NCBI RefSeq assembly: GCF_031877795.1
Contig: NC_133932.1
Coordinates: 90,425,994-90,489,993, forward strand
Direction: 5' to 3'
DNA from: Strix aluco
Taxonomy: Eukaryota > Chordata > Aves > Strigiformes > Strigidae
Length of the DNA: 64,000 nucleotides
A program made the translations under genes and the position numbers. The notes below the pieces were generated by a model. That model saw nothing but the letters and a program-made list of their open reading frames with translations, had not been told where the DNA came from and made no database searches. Positions 1 through 13,300 of this stretch are shown piece after piece (the first letter of the stretch is position 1; each line of letters begins with the position of its first letter).

Positions 1-3000
1 AAAAAACCCAAACATGTATTCCCCACCAAAACCTGGAGAACCTAAGGAAAATAGTACAGTACAAAATTAATACCATCATGTTATCTAAAGTCATAGAATA
101 AAAGAGAGGAATGGAGGCTAAACCATCCTCCCCTTGTAAAGAAAGGCTACTGAAAGGAAGACTTATCTGTGTTCCTCTATGTAAAAAGACTGGAGATCAA
201 ACATGTGACAACAACAATGAAACTTCTTGACATGTCACTCATTATTAGGACAATGTCTGACACATCTGTTGTATCCGTTGTAACACTCACCCTTCACTAT
301 GTAGGCAAGCTACAGTGTATTATGGTGAGCCTTCCCCATAATACCAGGTTGGCCAGTGCCTGGCTGACTCTAAAGACAAAGGGATTCAAGGGAGAAGGTT
401 GCAACAAATACTGAACACGCATTGGACAGCACTGGTAGAAACGGATGTATATCCTTCACTGCCTAGCAAACTTCTGCAGAGGATTTGACAAGCTTTGTCT
501 CTGAGCCAATACATAAAAGAAAGATCCTGTTCACCTGAAGAGAGGCAGGGTCTCACCACTGAAATCCTGGAGGGAAATACAAATCAGGACTTTGGTATTA
601 TGCAAAGGGACTTATTTTATATTGGTTAAGTCCTGACACTTTGACAAAGGGAAGAGTTACACATCAATTAATTTCTGAATATGTTTAAATCATGGGGTCT
701 GCTGAAATTTGCATGATTTCCTTCACTTCCCAATAGAGTTTAATATCATACTTAAAGTAATTATTTCCATTTTGCCTTTTTAGTGTAACCCTTGAAAATA
801 TCAAAGTCCCTTGTATTATATCCAACAAGTGTGCTTAATAATCATTTGGTAATTTACTTAAAAATGCTTGCTTCTTACAGGCCATGCATTGTTTGTGTAG
901 AATTGCTGTCTATCACCCTTATCATGAAGGGGCAAAAGTCCATTTTGAATGTGCTTAAGGGTGTATTTTTGAAAGGAGAGTTTCACAAAATGCTGGCTTT
1001 CACTCTTTCACTAGGAAAGCTGAAAAACAATCATCATGAAAGGGAGAAAAAACAAGATTGAAGAACAATTTTTGTCCATATACTCTTCCACCTATTAATC
1101 TGATAGATTTACTCTTCAAGAGCAAGGCAAGATATCAAAACTTTCCTCCAAATTAGCTGAAATACTACAAGTCACAGGTGGCTACTGTTGGTAACATGAA
1201 GGATTCCTTGTTTTCAGCTCATAAGAGCTAAATGGTCTGTTACCATAAATTTGTAAGAAGAGTTAAAAAAAAAAAAAACCCAGCACTGGATCTGCTGGAG
1301 CTGTAAGAGAATATAGCCAAAAGACCATAGTTAGCATGATGTAAAAGCCACAAGTGCAAAAGCTCCAGATACCAGGAAGAACACCAAAAAATTGACCAGA
1401 GGTACAGTCAAGAGGGTTGGTATCAGCTCCAGGCTAAATAAAGATATCAGTAAGTGTATCTGTAAGGGGCAGGATTTAATTGCTCCAGCATGAGTACATA
1501 GAGCCATTTGAGACACCAGCACAGGACTGACCAGATACGACACCAGACTTCTGATATCTCAGTTCCCTTATTTAGGCCAGGTGAGATACTCTAGGATATC
1601 TCAGATGGCACTGTATCCCACCCTAGGTGTCTAAGATGTCGTCACAGTCCACCTAAATACATCCCAGTGGAACTTAGCTATTTGTTGACTAAATGTAGGT
1701 TAGGGTGAGCTAGGTAGCTCTGCAGGCTTCACTGACTGTATTAACTAACCAGACTCCATTGGCTAAAATTGGCTTAACATCTGTCTCACAGCTAGGCATA
1801 CAGCTCTATTTAGACACTCACATTTAAGTGTCCACTTTGAAGATGAATCCCATCTCCAAATGTAGGGTCTTAATTAGTGCTTTGACATAGACCTTTAGTG
1901 CCATTTGAGATGGTGCAGGACATCTGAGATACCTGGATGTGACTGGCAGATCTGACTTGAGACCTGTGGGAAACCTGAACCCTTCTGGACAAGTGGTGGG
2001 AGGCCAGGCAGGAGCACTAGGCTGCCCAGGGTTTTCCAAATGTCCCTAAACACTATATTCAGGAAAAAGGAATCAAGACCTATTTATTCAGCATCTGAAC
2101 CTGAATCATGCCCACTCTGTCTGCCCCATCTTCAAGAGCAGACCTGTATACGTATTCGAAGTCCCTTTTTGTGATAGCTGTCTGTCAACAGACACCAAGT
2201 TTACAAGGACTTCCAAATCAGTTTTTCAGCTGAGGAAAGGTAGAAACAACTCCTGCTTTAACCCCTGTATTAAAAACTTGGACATGGACCCCCTGTGACA
2301 TGTCATGCTTCAGCAGGATGGAGGTAAGCTTTCCCTCAAAAATTTCAAAACAATACCAATGTCCAGTTTGGGGAAAAAATGTGCCTCAAGACTTTTATCA
2401 GCATAAATACACTCTGTTGGTGCATGGATATCTCACTTATCTTACTTATCAACGTTATTTCACTTTGATAAGGTTGCTTGTAAACAGAAAGTTCCCAGGG
2501 CCACAAGCTGGCAAGACCCAACACATCTCAAGAGGCAATTCCTTCTCATCTGAAGGACAGAAACGTGATGTGACATTTACCAGTGTCACCCACTGATACA
2601 TTTCATATTAAGGTAATGTAGCTGGTGTGGGGACTCACAAATAGTATCAGTGCTTGGAAGATTCCTCCTACTGGTCTTTCTTTCGTTGTCACAATTTCAC
2701 ACGAGAAAATGCTGGAGCATTACAGCACACCTACGCAGCTGAATAACTGACCTCCCCCACTCACTACAGGGTCCTGAGTCCTCTGAGCACCACACTGCAA
2801 AAATGCTACTTTACTACTAGGACTTCTTCAGGAATGAACCATCTAACACCCTTCAAAACAGAAATCAAGTGGAGTCTCAGGGGTAGTTCACTGTGGGGGC
2901 CACTGCTAAAAGACAGTACAGAGCAGGCTGATCCAAAGTTGACTCCCTCAACCCTGCACTGTCCTACTACACTGAAAAATATGAACAAGTGTGCGTCACT

Positions 3001-4550
3001 TTTCCCATGGGCTACTGATCATTCCCTAAGGCAGATTCATCAGACAGTGTAGATTTAGCCTTAGACACTAGCCCCAAGGGAGAAATGCAGAATTTCTTCA
3101 ATTCTTCATTCCACTGGGATTTTTCATTGTAGACAAGATAGGAGTAAGCCAGATAGATTGCATCATCTTTCTAAATGTCACACTTTACCCACATGTGAGA
3201 AATGCAGAAAAATTTCTGTTAGGAAGGTAAGTATTAGGCAAACTGTGCATGCTGGGTTGCAGAATGCAGTCTGTCATTAGCAATGCTGAAAGGAAAAACA
3301 GCTGTTGAAAGCAGCTGAGGAACCTCAAGAATATGGATCAAAACAACCTGACACCAGGATAATGATGAAAATAGGGAATGCTGCAACTTAAAGGGGCAAT
3401 CTACCTCAAAAGATGAGTGATTATAATTCAGAATCATGAGAGCCAATATGTGGTGCCTGGAAGGAGGAATTCAGTGTAGGAAGAGGAAGGAATGGAGGAA
3501 GGTAGCTCAGGACTGGAAGTCCTCTGACTTTCAGGAGAACCAAAGACAAAATGCAGCACAGCACTGGCTTCGGTATCTCACCAAACAATGTCCTTTACCT
3601 TTGCTGTTTCCTTTTCACCCCATTCTGCTGCGTGCAATCTTGCATAAAATGTTGTGAAGTACAAGACTTCACATCAGCTCAGGAGTAGCAAATGTCTGGC
3701 TTCATGGTGACACAAGGAACAAGTTCATTGTTATTTGGGGGCTCTTTACTCTTTACAAAGGGTGGCTTCTCTAATGCTGTTATAGACCACAGAGGAGAAA
3801 TGAAGATAAATACTGTCATGGTATCATCAGGGGTTTTTTAAGACTCTACAAAGCAACCAACCAATATCGTGCAATAAATACAGTTCTTGCGTTGTTTTCT
3901 TTAGTAACCCCTTCTATTATTATAATTTAAAATAATAGTTAAACCCACACCATATTATATATATTGATGCCACTTTAATTTACAACAATTTCCACCAGAT
4001 TTCAAACTGTTTCCCTGTACTAAATGTTTATTATAAAATCACTATCTAAGAACAGGAAAAGAAACCATACAACATTTAAGGAAAAACACCAGCACTGGTC
4101 ATCATCCCAGAATACATTAGCAAAGTCTGAGCTAAATTAGAGAGCTGATAAATATATTAGCACAGCACCAATAGTGCATAATGAAATCTTTTAAGTAACA
4201 GAGGGAAAAGGAATAAAATTATTAAAAATAAATGTCTTTCTACAATGGTACATGCAAGGGGTCTCCACTGTATTAAAGCATATAAAAATAATGGAGAAGA
4301 AAATTGAGTTATGAGAACTGAGATTTTCTACATTTGATTATTTTTAACGTAGAATTCAGGCAGGTGTCTAAGGCAATATACTACAGTTTCATGTATAAAT
4401 GAAGCAGTAAGTTTCAGTAACTTGAAATTAATTTAGATTAAAATTGAAGCTTAGCTCCAAATGGAATTGAGTTGTGAAATAGTCCTGTCAAAAATGAATG
4501 GAGATCTAAATTTAGAATGACTGTTGGCTAACAGAATATTGGTTAAAGAC
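1..4550. other. Intergenic DNA, no gene seen
   Basis: This AT-rich flank has only short, scattered open frames (under 100 codons). None resembles a known protein family or sits between convincing splice sites. I see no tRNA, rRNA or recognisable transposon core. A short A run lies near 1,266. The stretch 1,490-2,040 contains several loosely similar phrases (for example gccatttgaga near 1,502 and 1,901, and variants of ctaggtgtct near 1,620) that may be a decayed interspersed repeat, but I cannot assign a family. The stretch is upstream of OBI1, where the human counterpart is also gene-poor. Confidence 0.6.
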
Positions 4551-4559
4551 TGTGATGTG

Positions 4560-5180
4560 AAGCCCACGCTTACTAAAAAGCAGATAAAATCAAGTATTTA
4601 AGGAGAAGTATCTGACCCATGTAAGCCATCATTTCAACTTGTTACCAAGTTAGTAATATTCACTTTCCTTCTTAGTTTTATAAATACAAAATCACCTTTA
4701 AAACACGACCATACAAATCTTAATTGGACTTTGATGCTAATGTTTCTGAAAAAGGTCAAAAATGAAATATTTCTTTATCTACCAGTAATGCTTTTAAGCC
4801 ATATTTGCTCTCTATTTAAAAACAAGCAAGCAAAAAAACCCTCAATTTCCTTATGACAGTACTCACAAAATCATTTGGCTAGTTTATTAAAATATACATC
4901 AATAAGAAATGTTAAAAATCAGAAGTGACATTATTTTGGAGGGTGAATTGCTAATAAAGCAACACAGATTTTCATCCTGTGTGAAACAGCTGGACCATGA
5001 CGAGATCACATTAGCACTAATTAAAATGATATTTTTTTGTGCAGTTTTTGTTAATCCAGCTTCATTGGACTCAAAAGGATTTCTGAAATCTGTAATAAAA
5101 GCTATTATGTAATCTTACTCTGGTTCTCTTGCATCAGGTTACTGTGTGAAATTTCCCTACAATAAACCATATTTTCTTAA
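4560..5180. promoter_or_regulatory. Candidate conserved non-coding element (enhancer-like)
   Basis: The stretch is AT-rich but not simple repeat. It is dense in homeodomain and TCF/LEF-like words such as TTAATTGGACTTTGAT (near 4,720) and CACTAATTAAAATGATA (near 5,015). It has no usable coding frame. This texture, long unique AT-rich sequence with many TAAT cores beside a developmental transcription factor gene, is typical of vertebrate conserved enhancers. Conservation itself cannot be seen from one genome, so the call is inference. Confidence 0.3.
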
Positions 5181-5479
5181 AACTCTCACTCGATAAAATC
5201 AATATTAAGTTTTTTACTATTATAGCTGTTTTTTCCCAATATATGATCCTCATTTAATTAAAAAAAATTAAAGCTTTAATTTATTTTTGCTTGATGAACA
5301 AGAAAAATATCATATTAAAGGCAACATTTTGCCATGTTTCTCTTTCTCCCTCACTTTCCTGGGTCCCTGTTGTTCCCAATGTATAATTTGCAAAACATAT
5401 TGCTTCAATACTTACAATGAGAGAGGCGGCCCAGCTGTGGGAGGGAAAGGACAGCAGTCTCCAATATTACCATAATAAT

Positions 5480-6120
5480 CTGCCTAAGGTCCCATGAGCC
5501 CTCTGGAGTATACAATTCTCTATACTGCAGGCCCCAGCTGGAGAATGTTCTCTTGACATGTATGCCAACCTTTGCCTGCAGGCAAAATAAAAAAAGGCAG
5601 AGAAGTAATCATGAAAATAAAAAATCTTGTCAACTGTGGTAGGATGCAGTTTCCATGTTTTTTTGCTCACGTAGGCAGTCATTGTGCTAACAAAATGATA
5701 GGAGACTTTAAAAGACTGCAGCTGGTACGTGTTTTGCTGGAGAGGGGAGAACATCATGTGCCACACTAATTCTGCATTTCTAACTTTGGAGGAAAAAAAG
5801 AGCAGTGATATTGTATTACTGTCAATATGCATGACAGCTTTATTTACCTCCTCTTCCGATGGCTGCTCATTACAGGATTTAAGCAGGACAGTGAAACCCT
5901 GACAGTGTTGTGCTAATTGCAAAGGGCCAGATTGTGATCCTCATTGTTTTGTGTTGGGTGGTTGGGGTTTTTTTCACAGCTCTCAGGCAAGCAGTCTTTC
6001 TGGCTCAGTGGGACTAATTGGGAAGTAAACGCCCATCACCGTGAAAGCCATGCAATTGGCTCAGTGAACTTTTCAAGAACAAAAAAGCATGACTTTAAAT
6101 CAAATAGTGCAGTAAATAGA
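5480..6120. promoter_or_regulatory. Candidate conserved non-coding element (enhancer-like)
   Basis: This unique sequence has mixed composition and contains ATGCATG-type and TAATTG-type words (for example CTAATTGCAAAG near 5,912 and GACTAATTGGGAAG near 6,011). A 151-codon minus-strand open frame crosses part of it (5,467-5,922). It matches no family I know and has no splice or promoter support, so I treat it as a chance frame. It could be a conserved enhancer of the POU4F1 landscape or an unrecognised transcript exon. Confidence 0.27.
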
Positions 6121-7269
6121 AAAGGTGGTTGGAAGGCACATGTATAAGATCAAAGACCAAATATATGCTTTTGCTCTTCAGTTTCAAACTCAATTTGAAC
6201 CCAAGAACCCAAAGTCTTTCTTCTGATTTCATTCAAACAGATATAAGTAAGAGGAACACCAACATCACAGAGCTCAAAGCAAGTCCCACATTTTTATAGA
6301 TTCTCAAAAAAATAAAAGTGGTCTTCTGTAAAGAAAGAAAAAATGTGTAACAGTCATGGGTCAGTGACTGTACTTTCAAAACAGTGTTGTCAAAGACTGT
6401 TGTCAAAGTAGGACAAAAGGTTATTTACCATTTTAACCTTAATTAACACTAAAACAAGATTTCCTTTTATTTTCCTTTGCTGCTAGAAGACATATTCCCG
6501 CTCAAATGCATGGTATTTCATCTCACAATAGCCCCACAGGTTTTACAGGTGTACTCAAGGTGGAAAATCTTTGCTACTAAACCACTACCCAAACCAAAAG
6601 CCTTAACCCTCCTGTCTAAATGAGTTCAGAACATAGCATCCATCAAAGAGAGTCATACATTTCTTTAGCTGATGCCTTTTGGATAGAGCAGATTTGCGTA
6701 ACCATAAACCTGTATGCAAGTAGAGTGAAAATGGCTGTGGAAAGGTCAGAAAATGGCTGTGGAAAGATCAGAAGAGAGCTGCTTCAGGCTCAGAGGACAC
6801 AAGTTGGAAGAGACCCAGAGACAGGGGCTGCTCCCAGCAGGGGAAATTTCAATGCAGTCACCATCTTCCTCCTCCCTTCCTATTCCCCACTAACCCACAC
6901 TGTTTTTCTTTGTGCAATTAATGAAAATAAGCCTGTTAATTTAGAAGTATTTTTCACCTATCTATGTGAGTGTACATAAATATGTATTTCTGTTCTTCTC
7001 CAAACTCATTTTTCACCTGCTTTGCCTCTTTTCTTCAAGCCACCTAGAAGGAACATGAACATGTTTAGCTCAATAATTACTCTTGAAGGATATGTACAGT
7101 AGAAAGTTTAAGAGTTCGATTTGCTGTCTGAAAGTGGAAGTCATTACTTACTGGGTGGACTTGGGAGAGACCCTGTCTGTCTGACACAAGAATGAGATCA
7201 TTCTTTAAGTCTACCAGCCAAGTGGAGCTTAATTGAAGATACTGGAGAATTTAAAATGAGGAGAAAATG
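6121..7269. other. Intergenic DNA, no gene seen
   Basis: No supported gene. The stretch contains a short tandem duplication at 6,728-6,771 and a smaller 13-bp one near 6,385-6,410, and ends at a pentanucleotide microsatellite. Confidence 0.6.
6728..6771 (+). repeat. Tandem duplication of a 22-bp unit
   Basis: Two head-to-tail 22-bp copies (6,728-6,749 and 6,750-6,771) differ at one position (ggtcag versus gatcag). Copy number two suggests a recent local slippage or duplication event. Confidence 0.9.
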
Positions 7270-7374
7270 AAAATAAAATAAAATAAAATAAAATAAAATA
7301 AAATAAAATAAAATAAAATAAAATAAAATAAAATAAAATAAAATAAAATAAAATAAAATAAAATAAAATAAAAT
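7270..7374 (+). repeat. (AAAAT)n pentanucleotide microsatellite
   Basis: About 21 uninterrupted copies of AAAAT run for about 105 bp and end in a short ATATAT. On the minus strand this reads as a repetitive FILFY frame, which is an artefact. A tract this long and perfect is likely length-polymorphic. Confidence 0.98.
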
Positions 7375-10300
7375 ATATATTGAAACTACTGGGCCAAGAT
7401 TAACCAGCATAGAGAATATTCCATGTGGATGTAAAAGAAAGAAGAAATCATGGCCAAGGCCTATTTAGAAAGACTTGAACAATGTCCCCTCACAAAACTA
7501 CTGGAACTGAAGAATGTGTCTCTCTAGAAAGGGCTTTCAGAGTCCAAGGCACTAACCCTCAGGAGAAGATTTCATGTAGCACAGCTCTGGATACAGGTGT
7601 CTAAACTGTCTTTCTGCATTTCATCATGTGTAATAGGATGTCCCAGTCAAAATGAACACATAAATCCCACTTCTTGATGTGGAATGAGTAGGAAGCCTGG
7701 TTACTGTCACTGTGGCTGAGTTAGGTATATAACCTCACTACCAGATTCATTTATGTTCTTACAAGAATGAATATACGTTTGGGGTGGTATGCTTTCTCTG
7801 TTTACTTACTTGTGTTACCTCTTACTGCTTGTTAACACAGTTCTGTCAGTAAATCAAACATTCCCTAGTGCACTCCCTGGCACTGTGGTCAACCTGCACC
7901 ACACAGCCCAGATGAGAGCAATTAAACTCAAACCCTACTACTCTCTGCAACAGAGTGTCCTTACCCAACCTACCCACTGAGAATCAGCAGTGCCCTTCCT
8001 AAATCGTCCCCAGGAGCAGTTTGGGAGAGCATTACTTAGCATCAGCCAAAACCATGGGCAGAAAGATTTCCAGTGCTATTTACCAGTATAGATGTAGCAT
8101 GAACACATTTTGCTTGTATTTGAAATAAATTTATGGGAAGTGTTCAGGTTAGTGAGACCACCATAAATGCATAAAAATAGTTACCATCCTGCACAGCTAC
8201 TGTAAGTAGTTCCAAAAAGTAGTCTATAACTGGGTCACAAACCTCTGTGAAATATTTATACTTTATTTGCTGGTTCAATCACTTAAAAATAAATAATGTT
8301 TGATATGAAATATCATTGTGACATAAAAAAAACAAAATTATTTTTCACAAGATATAATGGGAGTATATGTTAGCCTAAAAAAAATGTGGTTGCTTTATGT
8401 CCGAAACAATTTTCTGAATTCAACCCAGAAAGAACATGCAAATTGGACTTACCTGAATTTGCATTTTCCTTCAACTTGATCTGCTCAGAGATATTAGGCA
8501 TGGCAGTGAGCATTTTGGTTCATAAGCAATATGAGTAGGACAGGAGGTCAAGGTTATTAGAAACAAAAAAACCCACTGTCTAGCAGAAAATGTATTTTAA
8601 CAACTGTAGCCCTCCCATAATCTCCAAATTACACAATTACATGATTCCATGTTTTTGTCTTGATGGTAGGAATACAAGTGGGCTTTCTGCAAATTAATCT
8701 TCCTTTACTTTCTTCACCCAGTGGGATGAGAGAGACTGGTGTAACTTATTTACTTTAGGCACCTATTTTTGCATGGGATGAAATCTGGAACTTCTTGTTT
8801 CTCTGCAGAGAGAGTCTCATCAGCTAGCTGATTAGGGAACCAAAGTTAGGTAAAACGAATGGCCTGTTTCTGTTACTTCAAGTTGGTTTGGAAAAATCCC
8901 TCTAGACTTGAAATGTGCCAAGTGCCAGCTCCAGATCTCTGCAAAATCCCAACCACCTGTGTTATATGCTCAGTTTGCAAGTACTTTTCTGTGCTTTCCA
9001 AACTCCCTTGGCTCATGTCAGCAGAAAATATTTGCAACCAACCCAAACAGCTCCAACTGCAGATGCTGCTGAGAAGCTGGCTCACCCCTGCAGCAGGTCA
9101 GCTGTCAGCACAATACCTCAGAACACTGACAAAAACAAAAGGAAAGCAAAACATGTCTGTATGCAGCCAAGAGTTGCCCAAAAGCCCTGCAATGTAGAGA
9201 ACCTACTGCTCAAGCCTCCCATGCACATGGGATGGGATATGCCACAGCAGCTACCACAGACCTGGTGCTGTAAAAGTTTATGGTGGGTGTACACCCAAGG
9301 AAACAACAGGAGATCAGAGCATTCCCCCAGAGAGAAAGACAAAATGAAAACAAGCATTTCTGAAAGCGGGAATAAGTATTTCTACCCTCCACTGAGTGAG
9401 AAAGATTTGGGGATCTGTTACTTTTCTCACTGCAATGGGCCTTTGGCATCTAAGCTCAGCCATGCAACATGATTGTTCAACAAATCTAGTTGCTACTCTG
9501 GTGATAGCTAGCTTTCCAGATTTCCTTAGAAAGGAAGTAGTAGACAACTATGTATTCATCCTGGAAAAGTAAAAGCTTTGTTTCCTATGCTATTGTGGAG
9601 AGAGATCTGGACCAACCACTGAATGCCTGGCAGGTTAAAAAAAAAAAAAAAAAGCAAAATACAATGAATATCTTCAGACTATGCACTGTCAAATATTCTC
9701 CTCTCCTCTCACAAATCTTTGGATGATTCTGAAACTCCTCCAAATCTCTGCCATGATGCTTATCCCAGAGCCTGGGAGCTGCTAACCCATCAAGAGAATA
9801 TATGCTGAACACAACACACCATTCAGAGACATCACTAGGTAAATAAATAGGATTTGTGAGTTGCGACAGAGGAACCACTGAAACCCTGACTGCAAAAGGA
9901 AAACAAAATATTTCCCTATAATACCAGAGATTTTCAAATAAATGAAAGAGAGAAGTTCTTATATTAGAAAATTGTCAAGCAACATCTGAAATACTGAATG
10001 CAGCATAAACTGGGTGGACCCCTTGTCATGGTGTTTTGCACTTCTGTCAAGGGTATGAAATAAACGGAGAGGGAGGGAAGAGTAAAAACTGACAGACCAC
10101 AGTTCACTGAAAGTCTGATCCAAAACCCAACAGAATAATCTAATTTTAATGAGTTTTGATTCAGTCCCAACCAGTTTGTTTCTGTTTGTGAACAAGTCGT
10201 GGAAGTAAGCACTATCACTTATAACACCATGAGGAAAAATGTCTACATATGGTCAAATCAGAAGTTTCTAAGAGTGTTATGAAGCATGATAAGCAATAGG

Positions 10301-13300
10301 ATGGGCTTTTAAAATTAATAAATGGGCTTAAAAATAAGGTTATTATTTTAAAGCTAGAAAGTTACTGATAGGACCTTAAAAGAAACACCCTCTACAAAGA
10401 GGAAAATAAGTATAAATTGCCTCAAAAAACTGACATTCAAAAGATGCAGAGAATTTTGTTTGGGTAAAAGAGAAGAACTTGGAATATTGAAGGAAAGCAG
10501 CATTATGATGTCAATAACTAGACAAAAAGAAAGTTGTATCAGGTCTCGGTGTTTTTTCTGTTTCTGAATTGTGTAGTATCAGTTAATTTTATTCTCTGCT
10601 TCTCCAGGTTTCCTAGTGCTGTCACCATGCTGGGCTCAGTTCACCTCCTGTTCAAGAAAGAGATCATGATGCTGTGACTGAGCTGCTTACAAAAGGAAAA
10701 CTGACTGTGATAATTCAGATTAATGTACAGGCATCAGTTTTCCCTGGCAAGCTGTTAACACAGATGCAAGTCTTTACAGAGGCTCAGCTCTCTTTTCTGC
10801 TACTCAGACAATCCCCTCTCTGATTCCCAAACTCCCAGTGAAAATGAAAGTGACAGTGCCAGGGCGGGTCATCTTGCTTCTTAGTTGCTTTACTTGACAT
10901 CCACTTACAAACCTAAAAGCATACTTATTCACTATTTGTTTTGGTGTCATAACTAAAGCCTTCCATCAGATACAAGAACCTGACTTCGAAATACACCAGA
11001 TTACCTCTGTCTCAGAAAGCTCTTGAGGGCAAATCTAATTTACTTCTGTAGAGCTGAAGGGAGAGGAGAAGCTAGTGATGGAAATGTCATTCACTGGAGG
11101 GCCAAAACTAATAACATAGCACAGAAATAAAAATATGAGTCTGTCCAAACAGGAAGCATAAGAATGCAACTCACACAACCGCAATTCAAAAATAAGAAAA
11201 ATCTCAGATTTGGAAGGGGGAGGATGGGGGGACAACTTACTTCCTTGTCTGAGAGATACAACTAAAGCAGTGGCTGCTCCTAGGCAAGTCATTTAAAAAA
11301 AAAAAAATTCTAGTGCACAGAAGGCTGATCCAAACACCTGAGTTTACAGAAACCTTGAATTAAAACTGGGGCTGTTTTCTTGGTGTATGGAACAGTGCTC
11401 CTACGGTGGAGCAAAATTTAGGGAACCATGGCTAGAGAATCACATCCAGAAAGAGTCTTGAGCAACTATGGGACAACCTAGGCAGAATTTAAAATCTGTG
11501 ATGTAAGGCTCATTAATCCAGAAGTCCAAAATCCAAAGCCTCGACTTAAAGGCTGAAGCATCAAGTTCAAAATATCTGTGAAGTTCTGCTACACAGAAAA
11601 TGCCAGATCTGAAAGACAGCCACTGAGATTCAGGAACTACACTAGAAAGTGTAAGTGCTGTGTGGTTTTCAATTTCAATTTCCATGCTTTAGAACCCCTT
11701 ACAAAGCAGTGTGCAAAGACAGCAAGTAGCATAAGGGAGTTGGTGTCACAGAAAAAAGCATGCTCAGGTTGTTTGCCTTACACTGCTTAAGCCAGAACTT
11801 ACAGCAAGAAATCAGTATCAATAATAGCATTGCCCATTATTAAGGTCCAGGGACATGTTCTGGCCATATCTCAACTACACGCCGGGAGCACTAGGCCACT
11901 GCATGCAGCAGTCTCATACTTTTTTATGCTGCTATTATTACTTTGACTTCAATATAAGGAAACCCAGACTGCTGCCTGGGCAGGATGCGGTTGGATCCAA
12001 ACTACTCCCTAGTCTGCATGATCAGGAGATGAATGTTCCTATATACACTGAGGTGAACAAATGATGCTGCTAAGGAAGTGCCAAGTCCTGTGTGCAACAG
12101 TTACCGTCATCTAAGAGGCCAAAACTCATGTCATATCCTTTCCACCCCTCCACGCTTTTCATTCAGAAAGGAAGTTTCTGGACCTGAAATGTCAACTGGG
12201 AGAAACTTGCCACAGCAACTCCTCCTTCTCTCCTAATCCATCCTCCCATTCTTCCTGAACACCTGATCATCCTCTCTGTTGGCCTGAGAAGAATCACCAG
12301 CTTTTTCAGGTTTTTTCTGGGACAGATATTTGTGAGTGGGTAAGTAATGATGCTGCTGTTGATGCTGAGCAGGAATGTATGCCCTCTAATAGCCAAGGAA
12401 AATTCCTGTGGTTATTTTTTATATGGTATCCATATGTTCATATTCTTTACTGAATAGAAAGGACCATGGAGTATCTGCTTTCCTTAAAGACTTGTTTGGG
12501 CGTAAAAAAAAAAAATCTATTTTACTTATGGATTGTGTTCCATGCACTTGCTTATCTATTCTTCAGTGTCAGGAATAATCGATAAATGCAATAAATCTAA
12601 ATAGATAAATTAATAAAAATTATAAGTGTTCTGTGAGAGTGATGCCAGCAGCTGTGATACAAAGGTGGTTATATATCAGTGATTACACGTTAGCTCAGTG
12701 TAAAGCACTTTAAGATTCCAGATACAACAATTGCAACAACAAAAGGCCCACAATGTGACTGCATTATTTATTCAATATAGTCTATACCACTTGCTGCATT
12801 TGCATATAAAGAATACCTTATATTGAGTATACAGACTTATAGAAAGAGGAGGTAGGTGAGGTGTGTTGGATCACCTCTCCCATCTCCTTGTCAACACACT
12901 ATCATTCCCTACTGGATATTTTTAGTGCTTTGCCCAGACTAGATTGAAATGACTTAGTAGTTAGGCTTCTTTCAGGAGTCTTCCACAGCCCAGTAGATCT
13001 CACAGCCAGTGTTATCTGATATTAGATCTCTACTTTTTTCACCTCTCCACTGTACCCAATTACTCTCAACTCCATTTTTTTCAGAAAATTTCAGTCATGA
13101 GATATCCCCAGGTTAGGACCCAGCAAGAAATCAGCTTGATTCTTCTTCACTTTTTCATACTCATGAACAAGAGATATTTGTATACTCTATGTCACATATA
13201 TGGCAAAATGCATTCGCACAACCACGTGATAACTATGTTTTTAGCAATATTTGTCTCTTGTACGCAACCAATATTCATATGACTAAGTGTAACATTCCAA

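Noticed and set aside
7198-7410. Minus-strand FILFY repeat frame
   Set aside because: Translation of the (AAAAT)n microsatellite.
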